In this document: in pieces, positions 1 through 3,979 of the stretch
How positions within the stretch are numbered: the stretch's first letter is position 1
Layout of the letters: each line of letters opens with the position of its first letter
Assembly (NCBI GenBank): GCA_027318525.1
Contig: DAHVPA010000128.1
Coordinates: forward strand, 1 to 5,578
Direction of reading: 5' to 3'
DNA: 5,578 nucleotides
Source: Candidatus Cloacimonadota bacterium
Lineage (GTDB): Bacteria > Cloacimonadota > Cloacimonadia > Cloacimonadales > Cloacimonadaceae
The notes under the pieces: model-generated
The model's input: the letters and a program-made list of their open reading frames with translations, nothing else
Databases searched by the model: none
What the model was told of the DNA's origin: nothing
Program-made: the position numbers and the translations under genes

Positions 1-2
1 GG

Positions 3-128
3 AAAGGTGTTCGAGGAAAGTATCTGAAGGCCTATCGCGCCGGCACGAATCTTGTCCTGCTCGAACCCAAGGTCGCGGCAGCCTTCCCATCGGACCGTGC
101 GGTAAATGAGGCGCTCAGCACCCTCATC
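3..128 (+). pseudogene. C-terminal fragment of a small antitoxin-like protein, fused in frame to dnaN
   Basis: The frame is open from base 3. Its first ~42 residues do not resemble the N-terminus of a sliding clamp. They contain KGVRGKYLKAYRAGTN, then LVLLEPKVAAAFPSD, then AVNEALSTLI. From memory, this order (RGKY..Y..GTN, a short hydrophobic strand ending in a proline, an 'AAAFP' turn, then 'VNEAL' leading into a helix) matches a widespread family of small bacterial proteins of roughly 70-90 residues. These are usually annotated as hypothetical or as antitoxins beside a PIN-type or similar toxin. The true start is left of the window. The helix after VNEAL, normally the end of that protein, passes directly into clamp sequence at about bases 117-131. 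Family membership is recalled rather than searched, and no toxin gene is visible. The fragment is unlikely to be functional as it stands. Confidence 0.6.
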
Positions 129-1121
129 GAAGCCGCCGAGCAGCATTGCCGATTCGTCGCCACGGATCTGGAAGTACAGCTTTCCGCCGTTTTGGACCAT
201 CCGATAGATGTTCCAGGCACTTGTGCCGTGCCCGCCCGCAAACTCTATGATATCTGTCGTGCTTTACCCGAACACACACCCATAGAATTTCACAAGGACG
301 GGGAAAAGCTGCTCCTAAAAGCCGCTAAAAGTCGCTTCACCCTGCATGTCCTACCCGCCGATCAATTCCCGTATCTCAGCACTCACAGCAGTCGTTGTCA
401 GGGTAACTGCAATGCCAAAGCCTTTCGCGAAGCGCTTGCCGTCACTGCCAACACCATGGCACAGAATGACGCGCGGCTCTTTCTGAATGGCGTCCTCATC
501 GAGGTCGAAGGCCAAGAACTGCGTCTCGTAGCCACAGACGGTCATCGCCTGGCCATGATGACCCTGCCCTTTGCCAGCAATCTGGAAAGCGGAAGCTACC
601 AGGCCATTCTGCCGCGCAAAGCCGTTCTCGAACTGCTGCGGATTCTCGATGATGGCGATATCGCATTGGAGATGTCGGACACCGGCTTCCTACTCAACGA
701 TGGCATGCAACAATTCGCCTGCAAACTTATCGACGCCAAATATCCCGATTACCGGCGCGTGATTCCCCAGGGACATCCTCGCTTCGCCATACTCGACCGC
801 CAGACCTTCAAAAGCGCCTTGCAGCAAAGCGATGTCCTGGTTAGCGACCGTAATCCGACCACCCATCTACACCTCAGAAACAACCAGATGACCCTGCGCA
901 GTTGCAATGAAGAACAGGAGGAAGGCGAGATCCAAATCCCCGTTGAGTATCAGAATGACGCTCTGGATATTGCTTTCAACAGTCGCTATCTCACGGATAC
1001 CACCCAGATATTCGCCCAGGAAAGTTTGCGGATGCGCGTCAAGGATAGCGACAGCAGCGCAATTTTTACTCCGGTAGATGGAGATAACCCCCTGTATATC
1101 ATTATGCCTGTCCGTCTCTGA
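120..1121 (+). CDS. dnaN: DNA polymerase III beta subunit (sliding clamp), 5'-truncated
   Basis: The sliding clamp encircles DNA as a ring-shaped dimer and tethers polymerase III in the cytoplasm. About 330 residues of an expected ~366 are present. Landmarks in order are FVATDLEVQ (domain 1), VPARKLYDICRALPE, SRFTLHVLPADQFPYL, LVATDGHRLAMM (domain 2), KLIDAKYPDYRRVIP, and a C-terminal YIIMPVRL, the conserved end lining the peptide-binding cleft. The frame stays open to base 3, but residues before about base 120-129 belong to a different family. By alignment from memory with E. coli DnaN, the first ~35 residues are missing, including the start codon. A TTG at 192 would drop further conserved residues and is not a plausible start. 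Without its first strands and helix, domain 1 should not fold normally. The stop is one base before recF. Codon use and GC are higher than in the peptidase block to the right. The family call is very secure; assignment to Gammaproteobacteria is only an impression from the sequence. Confidence 0.95.
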   Translation, partial: TLIEAAEQHCRFVATDLEVQLSAVLDHPIDVPGTCAVPARKLYDICRALPEHTPIEFHKDGEKLLLKAAKSRFTLHVLPADQFPYLSTHSSRCQGNCNAKAFREALAVTANTMAQNDARLFLNGVLIEVEGQELRLVATDGHRLAMMTLPFASNLESGSYQAILPRKAVLELLRILDDGDIALEMSDTGFLLNDGMQQFACKLIDAKYPDYRRVIPQGHPRFAILDRQTFKSALQQSDVLVSDRNPTTHLHLRNNQMTLRSCNEEQEEGEIQIPVEYQNDALDIAFNSRYLTDTTQIFAQESLRMRVKDSDSSAIFTPVDGDNPLYIIMPVRL

Positions 1122-2313
1122 GATGCCCCTGGAGACCCTGCATATCCAATCGGTGCGTTGCATAGAAACCCTGGATCTGAAAGCAGATCAGCAATGGAAC
1201 TGGCTGATCGGCGCCAATGGTGCGGGAAAAAGTTCCGTGCTGGAGGCCATCCATATCCTCGGCACGGGGCAAACCTGGCGACGCAATCCCCGCCATGTGC
1301 AGCGGGAGGATGACAACGAATATTATAGTGGTGGAATTGGCAATCATGTCGTGATTAATCATGACCTTGATGTCTTGCTGCTGGTTCAAAGCTGCCTGAG
1401 CGTGATACTTACTGCCCCAGAGACCATATTCTTCAGCCGCAAAAGTCACGAATCTGATGCTGCATTCAGGCTGATAGTTTGATGCTTTCAAGACCCGTGC
1501 AATTTCCAGGGCGGCGGCAGTGCCACTGGCATTATCGTCTGCTCCCGGTGCAGTCAGGAGTGGGTCGTTTCCATCAAAGACAATGGAATCGTGATGACCG
1601 CCTACGATTATGTATTTTTCAGGAGTAAGGGTTCCGGGCAGAGTTGCCACAACATTATACTGATTAGTGTTTTGAAAGATATTGAACAATTCGACCTGGG
1701 CATTGGGAATACCAAAACGAAGGAATTGGTTGCGAATCCAGTTTGCCACTTCCAGTCTGTTATTGGCATGGGCGTTGCGGGTTCCGAAGTCCTGAAGCTG
1801 CTGGATAAACCATGCGATGCTATCAGCATTCACCTGATTCAAAATAGTGCCGAAATCCACTCTGGAAGGCTGGGCAGCCTTGACCATACTGCGGTTTATC
1901 CTGACTGGTTCAAAATCCATTAACACAGGCTGCCAGTCGGTCTGCTGCATGATTGCTGTTTCGGTGAGATTAGTTTGCACCAAGACAATTCCATCCAGTT
2001 CCGTAATGATTTTGTTAAGAGCAGGTTTTGCAGTGGATTGGATATTGCCGGGAGGTGTAAGTAAATACCATTTGGAACTCAGGGGGAATCTATCCAAAAG
2101 TGTGTAAGCAGTGGCAGGAAGGCTTTTCAGAAAAGCATCATCCGCATCTGTCAGTAAATAGTTACGGCTGGCATAGAACAGGTTTATCGAGATTGGGAGT
2201 TTATCCAACGCAATAACATTGCGGTCCAATCTGACCAGGAAACGTTCTGCCGGAACTGCTGCCAAGCCTGTCAAGATCAGAACGGCGAATAGTATCAAAA
2301 CTGCTTTTTTCAT
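1102..2313 (-). CDS. Secreted M28-family zinc metallopeptidase, 3'-truncated at a breakpoint
   Basis: This is probably an exported aminopeptidase-like enzyme that uses two zinc ions to remove N-terminal residues from peptides. A signal peptide lies at residues 1-~21 (MKK, a hydrophobic core, then a likely cut after AVPA). Residues ~22-165 form an N-terminal region that I cannot assign. The M28 domain follows. GGHHDS (residues 239-243) has zinc ligand H240 and the conserved D242. GADDNASG (257-264) has the bridging Asp. FAAEEYG (291-297) has catalytic E294 and zinc ligand E295. MINHDMIA (318-325) has zinc ligand D322. Authentic sequence ends near residue 330 (about base 1325). The frame stays open to 1102 only because it reads antisense through recF, giving ~74 meaningless residues. 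The last His ligand and anything after it, perhaps a sorting tail, are lost. The start at 2313 is supported by an AAAAAGGGG ribosome binding site five bases upstream and by the signal peptide. It is divergent from the PDZ gene. Confidence 0.9.
   Translation of the reverse strand: MKKAVLILFAVLILTGLAAVPAERFLVRLDRNVIALDKLPISINLFYASRNYLLTDADDAFLKSLPATAYTLLDRFPLSSKWYLLTPPGNIQSTAKPALNKIITELDGIVLVQTNLTETAIMQQTDWQPVLMDFEPVRINRSMVKAAQPSRVDFGTILNQVNADSIAWFIQQLQDFGTRNAHANNRLEVANWIRNQFLRFGIPNAQVELFNIFQNTNQYNVVATLPGTLTPEKYIIVGGHHDSIVFDGNDPLLTAPGADDNASGTAAALEIARVLKASNYQPECSIRFVTFAAEEYGLWGSKYHAQAALNQQQDIKVMINHDMIANSTTIIFVVILPLHMAGIASPGLPRAEDMDGLQHGTFSRTIGADQPVPLLICFQIQGFYATHRLDMQGLQGHLRDGQA
1123..1482 (+). 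pseudogene. recF: DNA repair ATPase RecF, N-terminal fragment only, with a non-homologous tail
   Basis: RecF is an SMC-like ATPase that binds gapped DNA and helps load RecA together with RecO and RecR. The ATG is separated by one base from the dnaN stop (TGAGATG), the usual dnaN-recF coupling, with no clear separate ribosome binding site. The protein starts MPLETLHIQSVRCIETLDL. It then has the Walker A loop GANGAGKSS (residues ~30-38) followed by VLEAIHILGTGQTWRRNPRHVQRE, where GTGQTWRR matches the GHGRAFR segment of E. coli RecF. Homology ends near residue 65 (about base 1317). The rest of the frame, to the stop at 1480-1482, is antisense to the M28 peptidase gene and has no meaning as RecF. 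Full-length RecF is ~360 residues, so the signature motif and Walker B are absent. The fragment cannot be functional. Confidence 0.9.
1300..1335. other. Breakpoint between recF fragment and M28 peptidase gene
   Basis: Left of here the plus strand encodes RecF through ..RHVQRE. Right of here the minus strand encodes the M28 motif MINHDMIANSTT. The two homologies meet in this ~35-base interval in opposite orientation, and neither gene continues past it. I see no transposon end, target duplication or long direct repeat at the join. The exact base and any microhomology cannot be fixed without parental sequences. Confidence 0.85.
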
Positions 2314-2318
2314 ACATA

Positions 2319-2327
2319 CCCCTTTTT
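2319..2327 (-). promoter_or_regulatory. Ribosome binding site of the M28 peptidase gene
   Basis: On the minus strand this reads AAAAAGGGG and ends five bases before the ATG at 2313. It supports that start, which also gives a clean signal peptide. Confidence 0.65.
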
Positions 2328-2371
2328 AGGTAACCACTAAGTATCTTCTCTTTAGTGCAATTTGCATACCA

Positions 2372-2400
2372 CTTATTTTCAGGTCTAAATTTTCCGTCAA
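2372..2400 (-). promoter_or_regulatory. Possible sigma-70-type promoter for the M28 peptidase gene
   Basis: On the minus strand, TTGACG (2400-2395, five of six matches to the -35 consensus) is followed after 17 bases by AATAAG (2377-2372, four of six matches to the -10 consensus). Transcription would start near 2365, giving a leader of about 50 bases. Spacing is ideal but the -10 is weak. Promoter preferences in this lineage are not known to me, and some FCB bacteria use different promoter sequences. Confidence 0.3.
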
Positions 2401-2534
2401 TGAATATAATGATGACTGTCCCGGCTACGATGAGCAGACGTCTTTCACCCCTGCGGCATTCAGCAGAAGCATTTATTCTGAAGCAGATAGAACTGCCTGA
2501 TAATATCATTTTTATCCAAACGCAGCAGTTATTT

Positions 2535-2549
2535 ATATCATAATGATAT
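2535..2549. repeat. AT-rich inverted repeat upstream of the PDZ protein gene
   Basis: ATATCAT and ATGATAT form perfect 7-base arms around a single central A. This spacing suits a dimeric regulator's operator better than an RNA hairpin. A further ATATCAT half-site lies at 2503-2509, 25 bases before the first arm. Such AT-rich matches can arise by chance, so the regulatory reading is speculative. Confidence 0.35.
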
Positions 2550-2665
2550 GCCGTTTACAAAGCGATTGTTCTATTGCATCTCCTATCTCTCTATTAATTA
2601 TGGAGATATGATAGATGGCAGGATTGGCTCATGGCTTGCACTAAAGACATCGTAAAAAGAATAAT

Positions 2666-2670
2666 GGAGG
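2666..2670 (+). promoter_or_regulatory. Ribosome binding site fixing the start of the PDZ protein gene
   Basis: GGAGG sits five bases before the ATG at 2676. It selects this start over the in-frame ATG at 2631, which lacks such a site and would place 15 residues ahead of the MKK that opens the signal peptide. Confidence 0.8.
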
Positions 2671-2675
2671 TAAAA

Positions 2676-3881
2676 ATGAAAAAGTCAATGGTATTTGCAG
2701 CAGTCTTGTTAATCTGCCTGGTGCCTGTCCTGCTGGCGGCAGATAACAATGAGATTACTCTGCAGAAAGGTAACAAAACAATCATAATCAAAGGCGATAA
2801 CGACCTGAGTCAACTCGATGAGCTAAAGAAGCTTAACATCGATTTAGATATGAATACCGTCAAGGAAGAAGCCGCAGATGCTCCTTTCTTTGGCATCTAT
2901 CCTGCAGACCTGGATTTTCCCAAAGCACAGTCTCTGAACTATCCTAATAGCTACGGTGTCCTGATTACCGGAGTTGTGCCGAATTCACCCGCATACCAAT
3001 ACCGTCTGGCAGAAGACGATATCATTATGGAAATGGATGGTAGGAAAGCTCTCAACCTGAAGGAATTTGACAAGCTGAAAGCTCTCTACAGAGCAGGTGA
3101 TGCTGTCACTCTCAAGATATTCCGCAATGGCGAAGCACAAGACATCAGCTTTGTCTTTGGAGCCAAGCTCCAACAAGCATCCATTCCCAACCTTGAGACC
3201 CCAAAACCCAAAAAACTCTCAGTCGGTTATGGCGGAGGAAGCTGGATTCCCATGTATTATGCAGCAGATGTGGATGACGTGAATGATATGGTGCAAGCCC
3301 TGGGATTTTCCACCATCCCCGAAGACGGCATTCTGACCCATGGCTTTGGCGGAAAAGGTAATATTGGCAAAGGCTGGTTTCTGGGCGGACAATTCAGCTT
3401 TTATGATGATACCAAAAAGACTAATGTTACGGATGGATATATAAATAACATGACCTATGACATGTTTATCGGCGGAGCTACTCTGGACAAAAGATTTGCT
3501 CTTGCCAAAGGTGTGGTAGCTTCTGTTGGAATGATGCTGGGCGGCGCTTCCCATACTATTGATTTGGTTCATTCCAACGGCAGTTACAACTGGCCTTCGA
3601 CTGATATCGTGGGCGGCAACAACACTGATTATGTGATGAATGATAATTCCAGCGCTACCATCAGCAAAGGCTACATACTCGTTCAACCCAAAGCGGAACT
3701 GATGGTCAGGTTACTGCCCTGGTTCGGAATCAGGGCTGAGGCAGGTTACTTGTATGGTTATGGTCCAACCAGCGGCTGGAAAATCAGACACAGCTCCGGT
3801 GAAAGTTATGAAATTCAGGATTCACCAGATACTCCTTTCCAGGGGATGACCTATTCAGTCGGTCCCTGGTTCGGATTCTGA
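2676..3881 (+). CDS. Exported PDZ-domain protein with predicted C-terminal outer-membrane beta-barrel
   Basis: This is a 401-residue envelope protein of unknown role. A signal peptide covers residues 1-~21 (MKK, a hydrophobic core, then LLA before ADNNE). A short charged region follows, with repeated 'K.I.IKGDNDLSQLDEL' character. A PDZ domain occupies about residues 70-162: YGVLI (93-97) is the peptide-carboxylate loop, followed by VVPNSPA, LAEDDIIMEMDGR and AVTLKIFRNG, as in the PDZ domains of DegP and Tsp. No serine protease domain precedes it. After a proline-lysine linker (~163-180), residues ~181-401 alternate hydrophobic and polar residues and are rich in Gly and aromatics. Examples are GYGGGSWIP, GWFLGGQFSFY, MFIGGATLDKRF and IRAEAGYLYGYG. 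The protein ends PWFGF, with the C-terminal Phe typical of barrel proteins inserted by BamA. The start rests on the GGAGG at 2666. The barrel assignment is by pattern only; a soluble beta-rich domain is the alternative. It is divergent from the M28 gene and convergent with the C10 gene. Confidence 0.85.
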   Translation: MKKSMVFAAVLLICLVPVLLAADNNEITLQKGNKTIIIKGDNDLSQLDELKKLNIDLDMNTVKEEAADAPFFGIYPADLDFPKAQSLNYPNSYGVLITGVVPNSPAYQYRLAEDDIIMEMDGRKALNLKEFDKLKALYRAGDAVTLKIFRNGEAQDISFVFGAKLQQASIPNLETPKPKKLSVGYGGGSWIPMYYAADVDDVNDMVQALGFSTIPEDGILTHGFGGKGNIGKGWFLGGQFSFYDDTKKTNVTDGYINNMTYDMFIGGATLDKRFALAKGVVASVGMMLGGASHTIDLVHSNGSYNWPSTDIVGGNNTDYVMNDNSSATISKGYILVQPKAELMVRLLPWFGIRAEAGYLYGYGPTSGWKIRHSSGESYEIQDSPDTPFQGMTYSVGPWFGF

Positions 3882-3900
3882 TACCAAAGCAGAATAAGAA

Positions 3901-3920
3901 TTATATCTGAAATGATATAA
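3901..3920 (+). repeat. AT-rich inverted repeat after the PDZ protein gene
   Basis: TTATATC (3901-3907) and GATATAA (3914-3920) pair perfectly across a six-base loop, TGAAAT. The stem has only one G-C pair and no T-run follows, so it is a weak hairpin. It shares ATGATAT with the inverted repeat upstream of the same gene at 2535-2549. Confidence 0.4.
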
Positions 3921-3936
3921 AGCTAACCCCAAACCC

Positions 3937-3956
3937 TCCTGAACATCTCCTGAACA
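3937..3956 (+). repeat. Short tandem direct repeat beside the terminator
   Basis: TCCTGAACA occurs twice, at 3937-3945 and 3948-3956, separated by two bases. The second copy overlaps the left arm of the terminator hairpin. It may be a replication-slippage remnant; no function is evident. Confidence 0.4.
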
Positions 3957-3979
3957 AGCCCTCAGCCCGAGGGCTTGTT
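3953..3979. terminator. Shared bidirectional terminator hairpin between convergent genes
   Basis: AACAAGCCCTC (3953-3963) pairs perfectly with GAGGGCTTGTT (3969-3979) around a five-base loop, AGCCC, giving an 11-base stem with a GC-rich core. On the plus strand it is followed by a T-rich but interrupted stretch (TCATTTC), ending transcripts of the PDZ gene about 70 bases after its stop. On the minus strand it begins directly after the stop codon of the C10 peptidase gene (TGA, 3982-3980), so it can also terminate that message. Neither side has a classic uninterrupted T-tract. Confidence 0.75.

Larger units (their letters stand above)
2314..2675. other. Divergent intergenic region, no gene supported
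   Basis: These 362 bases separate the start codons of the M28 and PDZ genes and should hold both promoters. The region is AT-rich overall but contains a more GC-balanced block at about 2413-2465, with an 8-base palindrome AGACGTCT at 2436-2443. It also carries an inverted repeat at 2535-2549. The short open frames crossing it (2355-2543 plus; 2201-2509 minus) have no recognisable domain and no convincing ribosome binding site. The minus one also overlaps the start of the M28 gene. I see no tRNA or recognisable riboswitch. Confidence 0.6.

Noticed and set aside
192..1121. dnaN starting at the TTG at 192
   Set aside because: Conserved clamp sequence (FVATDLEVQLSAV) lies upstream in the same open frame, and no ribosome binding site supports the TTG.
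867..1163. Minus-strand open frame overlapping the end of dnaN and start of recF
   Set aside because: It is antisense to two confidently identified genes and has no recognisable product.
2250..2313. Lipoprotein signal for the M28 peptidase
   Set aside because: No cysteine follows the hydrophobic segment; the sequence fits a normal signal peptide cut after AVPA.
2201..2509. Minus-strand open frame of 102 codons in the intergenic region
   Set aside because: It overlaps the start of the M28 gene in another frame, has no recognisable domain and reads as low-quality sequence; treated as non-coding.
2554..2612. Sigma-70 promoter for the PDZ gene (TTTACA at 2554, TATGAT at 2607)
   Set aside because: No pair of boxes has acceptable spacing; the better -35 and -10 candidates do not fall 16-18 bases apart.
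2631..2675. Upstream ATG at 2631 as the start of the PDZ protein
   Set aside because: It would place a charged 15-residue stretch ahead of the signal peptide. The GGAGG five bases before 2676 and the MKK start fit far better.
3219..3686. Minus-strand open frame of 155 codons inside the PDZ-barrel gene
   Set aside because: It lies opposite the barrel-coding region, is rich in Ile/His from reverse-read codons, and has no signal, motif or ribosome binding site.
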